The position numbers and the translations under genes are program-made. From positions 1-64,000 of the forward strand of contig JAACJM010000031.1 of the NCBI GenBank assembly GCA_013368315.1: DNA of 64,000 bases, in the 5' to 3' direction. The DNA comes from Tetrapyrgos nigripes. Lineage: Eukaryota; Basidiomycota; Agaricomycetes; Agaricales; Campanellaceae. Of the stretch, positions 20,956-31,969 are shown one piece after another. The notes beneath the pieces were generated by a model. It was given only the letters and a program-made list of their open reading frames with translations. It searched no databases and was not told the origin of the DNA. How positions within the stretch are numbered: the stretch's first letter is position 1; each line of letters begins with the position of its first letter.

Positions 20956-22640
20956 CACTGGGTGCAAACACTTGTAAATCCTCTGCTTTACTGAGGTTTT
21001 ACAAGAGTATTACACCAAGCCAATCAATATGTAAGACTCCTTGTCATACATTAGTATTACAAGAGACAGAAAAAATTAGAACAACCTTGTATGACCATTG
21101 TAAGTCACAAAGAAATACCATGGACTTTCAGTGTGACTTGCTGTCACTGTATATCCTTGGTTGATATACTGTGGAATTACACAGGAATTTCAGAGTGACT
21201 TTTTGTCACAATATGTCATGTAGTTAGACACATAGGAAATACTGGAGTATTTCAGTGTGACAGATAATCACAGTATGACAAACAGTAAGGCAAGAGAGAT
21301 TTACAAAGGACTTACAAGGAAGCAAAATCTGCAGGAAATTTACAAAGTGACAATCAAGTCACAGTAATACACTTGTAAGACTAGCTGTATTATGAAGGAA
21401 TTACAAGAAACATTTGCTACAAACACTGGTAAATCCTCAGCCTTACTGGAGTATTACAAGAGTATTATGGGGAACCAATCAATATGTAAGTTGGCTTGAC
21501 TTACAAGTGTATTACAAAATAGACAAAAAATGAGGACTATTCTGAAAGACTGTTGTAAGCTGCAAGGACATACCATGGACTTTCTGTCAAGAACGTTGTC
21601 ACTTAGCAATTAACCACCCAAGTCACACGATGAACAAGATAGATTGGCAAGATACAAGAGACGAGAGAAATATAAAGAGGTAATGAAGACGAGAGAGGAA
21701 CGAGTAGCTGACTATGCTCGACACTGCACTGTACTGAGAGCAGAGTGGAGATGAAGTGAACAGACTAAAGAACTAACTACAAGCCCGTTGGTATATATGT
21801 GAAAGAAGTGAATAAAGAGTAAGTGAATAAGTGAGAATGTCCATGGAGATAGAGATCGGAGATAGGAATCGGAGGAGATAGATGATGTACATGTCAGATC
21901 AAGTGATGGTAACCGTAGACAAGGAAAATGATGATGAAAGAAATGAATAGTAGTCCGTGGATCCGTGGAGTTAAGAAATAAATGGGGAAGAGCGGCGATT
22001 CGTGACACTTTCAGTGTGAGGCTTTGTCACAGTATAGCATTGAAGAGCATACAGTGGAATTACAAGGTGACTTTTTTGTCACAGTATGTCTTCTTGTAAA
22101 ACAGAACTGAAATACCAGAGTATTTCAGTGTGAGATAATGTCACAGTAAGACAATTTGTAAACCAAGTAAAATTTACAGAGGACTTACCAGAAGGTAGAA
22201 CTTGAAAGTCTTGGGTAAGACTGCTCATATTTACACTGAATTTACGGAGGGACAGCTGTGTCACAGTGATACCCTAGAAAGACTTGTGATTTTACAAGGG
22301 AATTACAAGATGCAGGTTTTAAAAGTCTATCTCATAAGTCTCTGGAAAAAATGTGCATGCTAAAGGGAGAATATACAGTGTGACAGACTGGTCACAGTAA
22401 GACACTGGTAAGTCACAAGACATTACAATGACTTTACTGAAAAGTGACTATTTTGTAAGTCATCATGTATATCCAATGGACTTACAAGAGACTTGTTGGA
22501 TGAATTTGCAGTGCATGTCAATTAAGTAATACAGAAGGGCTTACTGAAAATTTACAGGATGTAATACAATGAATTCATTCAACCAGGTTATTTAAATTTT
22601 ACTAAATATAAATAGACAGCTCAGGCTGGACAGGAAAAGG
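20956..22640 (+). repeat. Left terminal inverted repeat of the KDZ element
   Basis: It matches the reverse complement of 38055-39320 throughout, apart from the LTR inserted at 21585-22007. It is filled with spaced palindromes of the form GTGAC-N5..8-GTCAC (for example at about 21131-21146, 21196-21210 and 22067-22081), alternating with TTACAAG/CTTGTAA phrases. These look like sub-terminal transposase-binding repeats. No gene lies inside. Confidence 0.9.
21585..22007. mobile_element. Solo LTR (423 bases) inside the left terminal repeat
   Basis: It begins TGTCAAGAA and ends TTCGTGACA, giving TG..CA ends and a short imperfect inverted repeat. The 5 bases CTTTC stand on both sides (21580-21584 and 22008-22012). 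The other two copies of this terminal repeat (about 38693 and 63705) read straight through GGACTTTCAGTG and are the empty site. A TATATAT lies near 21793. Length, ends and a 5-base duplication fit an LTR retrotransposon reduced to one LTR by recombination. Confidence 0.88.
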
Positions 22641-25600
22641 GCAGACTACTGTGTCTGCCTTGTCATCTGCTTCATCTGCTCGGTCTGTTACATCTGCCCC
22701 ATCTGCCCCATCTGCCTTGTCTGCCCCATCTGCCCCATCTGCCTTGTCTGCCTTGTCTGCCTTGTGTGCCCCATCTGCCCCGTCTGCCTTGTGTGCCCCA
22801 TCTGCCTTGTCTGCCTTGTCTGCCCCGTCTGCCTTGTCTGCCCCGTCTGTGCCATCTGCCTTGTCTGCCCCGTCTGCCTTGTCTGCGCTGTCTGCGCCGT
22901 CTGCGCCATCTGCCTTGTCTGCCCTGTCTGCCTTGTCTGCCTTGTCTGGCCTGTCTGCCTTGTCTGCCCCGTCTGCCTTGTCTGCCTTGTCTGCTCTGTC
23001 TGCCTTGTCTGCCTTGTCTGCGCTGTGTGCCTGGTCTGCCTAGTCTGCCTGGTCTGCCGCGTCTGCCTCGTCTGCCTCATCTGCCGCATCTGCCTCGTCT
23101 GCTCTGTCTGCCTCGTCTGCCCTGTCTGCCGCGTCTGCCCTGTCTGCTCTGTCTGCCTCTTCTGCCTCATCTGCTCTGTGTGCCTTGTCTGCTCTGTCTG
23201 CTCTGTCTGCCTCGTCTGCCTCGTCTGCTCTGTCTGCCTCGTCTGCCTTGTCTGCTCTGTCTGCCTCGTCTGCCTCGTCTGCCTCGTCTGCTCTGTCTGC
23301 CTCGTCTGCCTCGTCTGCTCTGTCTGCCTCGTCTGCCTCGTCTGCTCTGTCTGCCTCGTCTGCTCTGTCTGCCTCGTCTGCCTCGTCTGCCTCGTCTGCT
23401 CTGTCTGCCTCGTCTGCCTCGTCTGCCTCGTCTGCTCTGTCTGCCTCGTCTGCTCTGTCTGCCTCGTCTGCCTCGTCTGCTCTGTCTGCCTCGTCTGCCT
23501 CGTCTGCCTCGTCTGCTCTGTCTGCCTCGTCTGCCTCGTCTGCTCTGTCTGCCTTGTCTGCTCTGTCTGCCTTGTCTGCCTTGTCTGCCTTGTCTGCACT
23601 GTCTGCCTGGTCTGCTTCGTCTGCCTGGTCTGCTTCGTCTGCCTGGTCTGCCTGGTCTGCCTGGTCTGCCTGGTCTGCCCTGTCTGCCCTGTCTGCCTGG
23701 TCTGCCCCGTCTGCCCCATCTGCCTCCCTCGTCTGCTCTGTCTGCCTTGTCTGCTTCGTCTGCCTCATTTGCCTAAGCAGATGGATGCCTCGTCTGCTCC
23801 ATCTGCCTAGGCAAATGAGGCAGACGAAGCAGACAAGGCAGATGGAGCAGACGAGGCAGATGAGGCAGACGAGGCAGATGAGGCAGACGGAGCAGACGAG
23901 GCAGATGAGGCAGACGGAGCAGATGAGGCAAATGAGGCAGACGGAGCAGACGAGGCAGACGAGGCAGGCGAGGCAGATGAGGCAGACAGAGCAGACGAGG
24001 CAGACGAGGCAGGCGAGGCAGATGAGGCAGACAGAGCAGACGAGGCAGACGAGGCAGGCGAGGCAGATGAGGCAGACAGAGCAGACGAGACAGACGAAGC
24101 AGACGGAGCAGACGAGGCAGATGAGGCAGACAAGGCAGACGAGGCAGATGAGGCAGACGGAGCAGACAACGCAGACAACGCAGACCAAGCAGACAACGCA
24201 GACGACACAGACGGAGCAGACGACACAGACGAAGCAGACGAGGCAGACGAGGCAAACAAAGCAGATGAGGCAGATGAGGCAGACAAAGCAGACAAAGCAG
24301 ACAAAGCAGATGAGGCAGACGAGGCAGATGGAGCAGACGAGGCAGATGGAGCAGACGATGCAGATGGAGCAGACGATGCAGACGGAGCAGATGACGCAGA
24401 CGGAGCAGACGACACAGACGAGGCAGACGGAGCAGACGAGGCAGACGAGGCAGACGGAGCAGATGACACAGACGAGGCAGACGGAGCAGACGACACAGAC
24501 GAGGCAGACGGAGCAGACGACGCAGACGAGGCAGACGGAGCAGACGACGCAGACGAGGCACACAGAGCAGGGCAGAGCAGACAAGGCAGACAAGGCACAC
24601 AGAGCAGGGCAGAGCAGACAAGACAGACAAGGCAGACGGAGCAGATGAGGCAGATGAGGCAGACAGAGCAGACGAGGCAGATGAGGCAGACAGAGCAGAC
24701 GAGGCAGACGAGGCACACAGAGCAGATGAGGCAGACGGAGCAGACGAGGCAGATGAGGCAGACAGAGCAGATGAGGCAGACGAAGCAGACGGAGCAGATG
24801 AGGCAGACGAAGCAGACGAGGCAGACGAGGCAGACAGAGCAGATGACGCAGACCAAGCTGACGACGCAGACGACACAGACGGAGCAGACGAAGCAGACGA
24901 AGCAGACGAGGCAGACGAGGCAAACAAAGCAGATGAGGCAGACGAGGCAGACAAAGCAGACAAAGCAGACAAAGCAGACGAGGCAGACAGAGCAGACAAG
25001 GCAGATGGAGCAGACGACGCACATGGAGCAGACGAGGCAGACGAGGCAGACAGAGCAGACGACACAGACGAGGCAGACGGAGCAGATGACGCAGACGACG
25101 CAGACGGAGCAGACGACACAGACGAGGCAGACGGAGCAGACGATGCAGACGAGGCAGAGGGAGCAGACGGAGCAGACGAGGCAGACGAGGCACACAGAGC
25201 AGGGCAGAGCAGACAAGGCAGACAAGGCACACAGAGCAGGGCAGAGCAGACAAGGCAGATGAGGCAGACGGAGCAGACGAGGCAGACGGAGCAGACGAGG
25301 CAGACGGAGCAGACAAGGCAGACAGAGCAGACAAGGCAGACGAGGCAGATGGAGCAGACAAGGCAGACGGAGCAGACAAGGCAGACAAGGCAGACGGAGC
25401 AGAAAAGGCAGACGAGGCAGACGGAGCAGACAAGACAGACAAGGCAGATGGAGCAGACGAGGCAGACAGAGCAGATGAGGCAGACCAGGGAGGCAGACGA
25501 GGCAGATGGAGCAGACAAGGCAGACAAGGCAGATGAGGCAGACAGAGCAGACAGGGCAGACAAGGCAGACATGCCAGAAAAAGCAGACAGAGCAGACAAG

Positions 25601-25795
25601 GCACACAGAGCAGACAAGGCAGACAAGGCGGACAAAGCAGACAGAGCAGACAAGGCAGACGGAGCAGACAAGGCAGACGGAGCAGACAAGGCAGACAGAG
25701 CAGACGAGGCAGACGAGGCAGACAAGGCAAACAGGGCAGACGAGGCAGACGGGGCAGACGGGGCAGACGGTGCAGACGGTGCAGACGGGGCAGCA
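22641..25795. repeat. 3.1-kb 9-base minisatellite with an internal strand reversal
   Basis: From 22641 to about 23773 the plus strand repeats TCTGCC(T/C)(C/T)G-type 9-mers; from about 23809 to 25795 it repeats GGCAGACGA-type 9-mers, the reverse complement. The unit contains no stop codon in any of the six frames, which is why open frames of up to 937 codons cover it on both strands. They are composition artefacts. A longer period of roughly 640-660 bases is visible in the right half: a GAGCAGGGCAGAGCAGACAA phrase occurs near 24565 and again near 25196. The end is GGGGCAGCACCCGTAG. Confidence 0.93.
23741..23841. repeat. Hairpin at the strand-reversal point
   Basis: The arms 23741-23773 and 23809-23841 are reverse complements (GCAAATGAGGCAGACGAAGC on the right arm). 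The 35-base loop itself forms a 9-base stem: GCAGATGGA at 23777-23785 pairs with TCCATCTGC at 23798-23806. The symmetry decays slowly outward into both halves of the minisatellite. Confidence 0.88.
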
Positions 25796-26540
25796 CCCGT
25801 AGTTGTACATATAATACATAGTATATGAGAATAGCCCAAGCAATGTATTGCATTATATCTAGACAAGATTCAGTAGACTGTATATTATGTCCTTGTTACT
25901 GTGATACATTGCAATGTATGTCCACCTATGCCAAGATACAATGCAATGTATGCCTACCTATGATACAATGCATAGCATAATAAATTAATAATAGGAAACA
26001 CGGCATCAGTTTCAACAGCCGGCATTGATTGTAGGACACATGGAGTGTTGACAGGGAATGCGGCAAAATGGCACTGGTTTTTTTATCACTGGCATTAATT
26101 GTGGCGAGAATGTCTCACAGCCACACTTCTTACACAATGCAAAGTATTACAGCCACTGGCACAGGGCCTGGGTCTCCATGGTCTTGCAAAATACATGTAA
26201 ACAAGCACCTATTGAGGACAATACACTTTTTCCTTCATAGATGTGGTTGGCAATGTTGAGAGGTAAAGGCCCAGTTACTACATTAATAATAATAATAATC
26301 ACTCTGTAGTAGATTCCGGTAGCTACATCAGGCCACCACCTAGTGTGGCAATGACGAGGCCCAAGGAAAGTTGTCAACGGCAGGTCTTCAATTGGGCCTC
26401 CTAATAGATTACTTTCCAAGCGTGCCACAATATACTTTTGTAACCGGCGGAGTTTGCGGAGTTTGAGTTCTTTGTGGGGATCACCCCTATCAAATTTTGT
26501 GCCTTAGCTAAATACATCCAAACATTACTCAAAGTACTAG
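25796..26540. other. Spacer between minisatellite and accessory gene 1
   Basis: The phrase ACAATGCAATGTATG recurs near 25910-25960 and again at the other end of the element (about 37570-37690). A minus-strand open stretch at about 26300-26500 encodes LGGPIEDLPLTTFLGPRHC and may be an extra exon of the accessory gene. No splice path was proven. Confidence 0.4.
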
Positions 26541-29384
26541 CTAATGACGACGCAGCTTCCTTCCACTGTCAGTGATACTCTTGTTGGACAACGTAACTGC
26601 TTTTCTCTTCTTGTTTCCCTAACTACTTGAAAATGTCAGTATTCAGACATCAAAATAATCAAGTAAACGTACCTGAAGAGCTTTTTCATTGCCCATAGTA
26701 CCCACTTGACATCCTCTACCGCCTTTATCCAAATCCTTTCTTTGTCCTTTGTCACTATCTTCAGCCACCAATAGTACAAGCACATGATCACAGTCAACAT
26801 TCCACACTGGCCTGGCTTTCGAATTGTGTCCCATCTATTTGGGTCGGCATCCTCCTCCTGTTCACCAACAATATGCCCACTACTATCACGCTTCCGCCAT
26901 TCTGGATTGATCAAGGACCACCATTGCCACCACACATCTGCAAATTCCTTAGCATCAACCATCTCTGCTGGTGGAGTTTCCAGGATGGCCTTATGGTTCC
27001 TACTCCAGACCTGTACAACGGCAGGACGGGAAGCACATGGTAAGAATGTGCTTACCCCTTTCGGATTCGAAAATTGATAACTCTCCTCCAGGGACACCCA
27101 CTCCGCCAACACTGATATCCAAATTGGTATCTTTCCCAGCACTGCATTACCGGCAAAGGTTTTATATGCAGCTTTCAACCAACCGGGCCATCTGTCCTCC
27201 ACAATCATGGTTCCCACACCCGTATCCATGGAGGTGGTAGTGGCGTCAACAATCGCTGGATCGTCAGGGCTAGGATGGACGTCGGTGGCTGTGGATTCAC
27301 CATTGCCGTAATCAAGTAACAGCCTTGGAGTCTCTGATTCAATGGCAAGGGGCTCAGCCGATGATGTTGGTAGAGGGGGCATACTGTGTGTGTCATTCAC
27401 AGTCATACTGGGAGGGTCGGAATTTGGTGAAGAGTTGGGTTTGGGGAGAGAATCGGAAGCAGTTGGAGGCGTGGAGGTAGGATCGAGGAGAGGATCGGAA
27501 GCTGTTGGAGGTGTAGAGGGAAGATTGGGAGCTGTTTTGCCAAACAAGTAATCAGTGAGTGTTGTTTTTGTATTGTTGATTGTAGCGTTGGGGTCAATTT
27601 GCTTGAAGATGATCTTGTTCATTAGGACCTGGTTCCTCATGATATTGTTTTGCCGATCAAATTCATATATTGATCCACGACCCAACTTCCTCAGAATTCC
27701 TTGACGTTCATCATCCGGCAGACCTCTCAAATACTCCTTGCTCTGGGGGTAGAGAACTCGGTCCTCATCCAATACAGGAGTGACATTACGTCCCTTCCTT
27801 GCATTACCCTCCTCGACGCCGCTGCCATCAACCTCGCCGTCCCCAGCGTTATCCACTCTCGCTTCAGACCCCTTCTGCTGATTACCCGATTTGGTTTTCT
27901 GGCGATCTGCCTTCTTGCATGAACCCTTGGATTTCTTCTGAGCCTCTGACTTTTTTACCACAATTTCCTCCTCGTCTGAATTCATGGTATAGAGGTCTTC
28001 CCTCTCAAGAAACTTCCTATTTGCCACCTCCTCTGTAGCCTTGAGAGATGTGTTTGCGATTGTCAATGTGGCGTTGGGATGTACATCTGAATAATGGTAA
28101 GCGAAAATATTACTTTCAAAGTGATATGTTCTCACCTTCAGCTGTGTGCAACAGGAATTGTAGAAAATGTACCAAGACATTCTTTGAAAACTGCTCTGGC
28201 TTCCAGAACTCCCATCTCGTTGGATTCACGCCAACAGTCTCACCAGAGCTGAGGCTATAACAAGAAGATTAGAGCAGGTTTCATTATTGGAACCGATTAC
28301 GCACATCAAACAATTGAAATCATCTGGATCTGCATCCGCTGCCAGAGGAGAACCGCCCAGGAGAGTAAACGACATCCCAGTGAGTCGGTGGAGTACTTCA
28401 AGTTGGGGAGCCATGAACTTGGTAAGATTTTCTCGTGCACTAGAAGTTCATTATTGTCAGTATTGCTGTACTTGGTGATAATGATTCAATACTTACATAT
28501 TTTTGGCCAAATCCCCGAATGATTCCAAGTTACTCATGCCAATTTTGTCCACACCCATCAGTTCCCTGTACGCTGTGATCTCTTCATCATGCGCCTCCTG
28601 CTTCAACATCCAAAGCCTCCTTGATGCTTTCATCTTCGGCATCAAACAGCTCCCGGGCAATTTTGGTACGAAACCATAAACGATAATTAGAGGCAAGATT
28701 AGCCTCCGGCCATCGTTGATCGTACACTGCAGCAACTTTTTCCTTATAGGGAGACTGACGCATATAGTGTTTGTATGTCTCTACTCGACGTGGAGGCCTC
28801 CCAACATCACAGACAGTTTTTAATAGCAAAGTCAAATGAGAATTTATCCCACCTGACTTTGTCTTCTGCCGATAAAACCAATTGGTGAGCTGCTACTCAA
28901 AAAATGTTAAAACCAGAAAGTACACTGAACAGAGTTGTAGATGTACCTTTTGTGCAGCTTCCTGGATCCCCTTTTGTGCCCGATCCCGCCTGGCCACGAG
29001 ATCTGCAAATTCTTCCTGGGAAAGAGCCATGCCCTTGTGTGTAGTAACTCCTTCAAGGACAGTAAACTTCTCAGGAACGCCCTTGTCGTGCCACAGATGT
29101 TTTGCAAACCAGCACTGATGAAACTTCGTCAACCAATCACTCTTGGCTTGCTTTGAAGGTTGGCTTAAATAGCTGTCCTTCTCGATATTCAGCTCAGCCA
29201 AGTGTTCTGCTGTGAATTTTGACTTGACTCCTCTCTTTTTGGGATCAGCCACCTGGGACTGAGCTGACATTTCAGCAATGGGAGAAGCAGCAGGACGAAT
29301 ATTGGCCTGAGTAGAACTGGGAGTAACAGCGGGACTGTTGTCAGGATGAGAAGCGATTGAAGTGATGGAGGTAGCGTCAGACAT
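26541..29384 (-). pseudogene. KDZ accessory gene 1, probably frameshifted
   Basis: The start codon is at 29382-29384 (MSDATSITSIASHP). Exons joined in order give ALSQEEFADLVARRD, then LTNWFYRQKTKSGG after an intron at about 28870-28920, WPEANLASNYRLWFRTKIA, ESFGDLAKNM, FMAPQLEVLHRLTGMSF, and a long last part from 28098 down. That part holds a Lys/Asp-rich segment, STPPTASDPL-type repeats, then WPGWLKAAYKTFAG, WISVLAEWVSLEESYQF, LPCASRPAVVQVWSRNH and ADVWWQWWSLINPEWR. The Trp-rich W-L-W-E-F plan recurs, to my knowledge, in genes near basidiomycete KDZ transposases; the function is unknown. A one-base T excess near 28588 breaks the frame between DVEAGGA and EEITAYRELMG, so the copy is probably inactive. 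The end near 26541 is approximate. Confidence 0.6.
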
Positions 29385-29499
29385 AGCAAAGTAAAGCACA
29401 CAATGCAATGTTTACGCCCAGCGGCTGGCAAGAAACTTTTATAACTTTTCAGTCTCATTCAGCCACCGCGAACAATACTTTGTCACCTGACAAGTATAA

Positions 29500-29960
29500 A
29501 AAATTCTAAGTCCTCACAAAATCAGCCCATGAATGGCTAAGAAATTTTCAGACTCGTTGCAGGTAGATCAGCCACCAGTCTGTTGCTGTAAGTATTAAGT
29601 TGATTTTTTTGATTTTAATTTCCATTCCAGGTAGATCGGTCACGAAAGTCTCCTATTTCGCTTAAGTAAAGGACAGCTAAATTTTTCGAGTTTCATTATG
29701 GGTAGATCAGGTGTCGTGTAAGTAGTAAAAGCGGTCAGCAGAATATTTTTTTGTAAGTACTAAAAGGATTTAATTAGCCACCTCGTACTAAGAGCAGCTA
29801 AATTTTTTGAGTTTTGTTCCAGGTTGATGAGCGGTCATGTAAGTAGTAAAAGCAGTCGGCGGACAATTTTTTTGTAAGTACTAAAAGGAGTCGATCAGCC
29901 ACTGCGTTGCCACCACATCATGTAAGTAAAGAATGTTTAGATTATTTTTAGCTTCATTCC
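29500..29960. repeat. Tandem repeats between the accessory genes
   Basis: Two to three diverged units of about 130 bases share GGACAATTTTTTTGTAAGTA, CTAAAAGGA, GTAAGTAGTAAAAGC and AGCTAAATTTTT. They occupy the upstream side of accessory gene 1 and the downstream side of accessory gene 2, so they may be regulatory or transposase-binding. Confidence 0.7.
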
Positions 29961-29975
29961 ACATCGATCAGCTAC

Positions 29976-31213
29976 TCAAGACTCTTCTTCTGACTCCGTT
30001 TTCACCGTCTCAAGATCTAGACGTGCCAAAAGCTCTTCTGCTTCCCAGACACTATCAACCTGGACCACCTGAGCCTCCATTCCCTGTAGATGTGCCTCTC
30101 TAAGTAGTTCGTCGGCCATTTCCCTATTTTTTACATATTTCAGTCAGCTCACTTCTCAAAGTGTAATGAGGCACTTATGCATTTACAATTGCTGTTCGGG
30201 TGCCCGTAGTCACTCCCCAAGACTTTCCACGCTGTGGAAAATCACCAAACCTCTGCTGTGCTGGAGATTCAGGCCCAAAAAAGGCCTGGGCTGTTCTTTG
30301 CTTAGAAGGAGTACTAGGCGGGGATCGTGGCTGAGAAGGATGGGCAGACAGAGAGGAGGAACATTGTGATTGAGATGGATATGACAATGGGTCAACGTGT
30401 GGTGGCGGGGTTGTTGGACGCATAACCAGTTCAGGGTCTGGTACATAGATGCTGCCATCAACAAAATTGTTAGAATGACAGTGTTTACTGAGGCAGTTTT
30501 GTCTCCATCCATGTAAACCGCTTGGATCGTATCGGAAATCAAGATGTGCTCGTGGTGTTTCTTGATGCTCTCGCAAGCCTCGATCGACTCAAAATGAGAG
30601 TAAATTTGATACAAACTCAGCCACATGAGTTTGATTACGCGTACTGGAAACAATATAACTATGCACTACTGCCATAAGGCTGTAATCTAGCAGCTACATT
30701 TGCTTGCTAGTGCAGTATGTGAGTTGGATAGATAGAATGAAATGATATGCGCACTTACCTCTCCTTCAAATGTTGGCGTCTTTCACGCTCTGTTACAGCC
30801 AATTTTCTTTTGTTGTAGAAGTGATAAGTCTCTCTATAAGACCTGTTGCGTGCATGTATAATCTCCTTTTCGTCCTCTGGTAAGGTTTGAAAAATTTCTC
30901 GATGACTGTGAATGAAAATGTGTCAGAGGGAGTCATAAATTTCCGGATCCCCTTACTGTGCACTTGCTTCTTTAGCTCGTTTCTGCAATCGTTCCCGGTT
31001 CCTGTGAATGTAAATATTCAAAATATTACTTTTAGATAGACTGGAAACGAACTTCGCATAGTAGGAAGCATTTGCCTGGAATTTTTTCCACCAAGCTCGT
31101 ACCTGACGTCTGTGCTTCAGCTCAGCGGTGATATTGTTCACAGGAATTTCCATAGAGTACAGGTATTTCAGCTCAGCTTTGCCGGTAAGATGTATGTGGT
31201 CAGCGACATGCAT
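29976..31213 (-). CDS. KDZ accessory gene 2 (charged, helical protein of unknown function)
   Basis: The exons read downstream from 31213: MHVADHIHLTGKAELKYLY and RQVRAWWKKFQANASYYAKF, then NRERLQKRAKEASA, joined across a short intron at about 30908-30958 to HREIFQTLPEDEKEIIHARN and YRETYHFYNKRKLAVTERER. These two blocks repeat an R-N-R-x-x-Y/L-x-K plan. Next comes a Pro/Ser-rich stretch (MRPTTPPPHVDPLSYPSQ) and FGDFPQRGKSWGVTTGTRTA. The last exon is MADELLREAHLQGMEAQVVQ to TESEEES, with TGA at 29976-29978. The join into the last exon was not resolved in frame. It resembles no enzyme I know. Position and strand pair it with accessory gene 1 as cargo of the transposon. Confidence 0.5.
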
Positions 31214-31333
31214 GGTACTGATGGTGACACGAATGACAAGAAGAGGGTGAGAGATAATTACGTCCGATCAGCGACATGCACGGTACTGATGGTGATGTCA
31301 ATGACAAGAAGAGGGTGAGAGATCAATACGTTG
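31199..31333. repeat. Tandem duplication of about 72 bases between divergent genes
   Basis: The copies at 31199-31260 and 31270-31333 share ATCAGCGACATGCA, GGTACTGATGGTGA and ATGACAAGAAGAGGGTGAGA. They sit at the presumed start of accessory gene 2, about 640 bases from the transposase start, in the divergent promoter region. Confidence 0.8.
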
Positions 31334-31969
31334 GATTCTCAGCTTATGTATTAACGCCCCTAAACTGAAACTGACCACGCTATAACTGAAACTGACCATG
31401 CAAAGAGCTACCTGCATATTTATGCTCTTATAAGAGGACATGCTACACTGGAACCAACAGAAAGACTTGTTCAAAATCATTCAAGACTATCCCAATGTTT
31501 CTGAGAAAATTAAACAGCAAGATGAAAGCTAGGTAAGTTATAGATTTTTGAAAAGACACAAAGAGAACACGAAACACCAAGTAGATTCCACTACTGTCTG
31601 ATACCTCAAGACTAATAAAGTACAAAGATAATTCTGTCTTAGAGAAAAGTATTATGCAATCTGGTACTATTTACTCTCAAATATACTCTCGAATGAGATT
31701 CCAACAAGAAATGCAGTTTACCCGGAGATGTGGTCGGGGGGATGTGTTCGGGGTAATATAACGGGCAATTCACATTGGCTATCTGCCAGGCATCCTTTTT
31801 CTTCTGGAATAAACATCTGCATGATGTAAAATATGTGCATCTCAGTATTATTTATTTTGCAATGAGATCCTTCATCGAAGAGACGACTCAGGTTGGGTTG
31901 GATATAACAGGAAACTCGGCTATTGCTTTGGGATAAATAGGGTGGTTTGTCGTGGGACCAAAGCAAGCA
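31334..31969. other. Divergent promoter region of accessory gene 2 and the transposase
   Basis: AT-rich sequence without a supported gene; small frames on the minus strand have no domain. GGATAAATAG lies about 38 bases before the transposase ATG and may act as a TATA element. Confidence 0.35.

Noticed and set aside
22641..25795. Possible CRISPR array
   Set aside because: There are no unique spacers between units, the period is 9 bases, and the host is a fungus.
22651..25866. Very long open frames (up to 937 codons) on both strands
   Set aside because: They arise from a 9-base repeat that has no stop in any of six frames; no codon bias, start context or intron pattern supports a protein.
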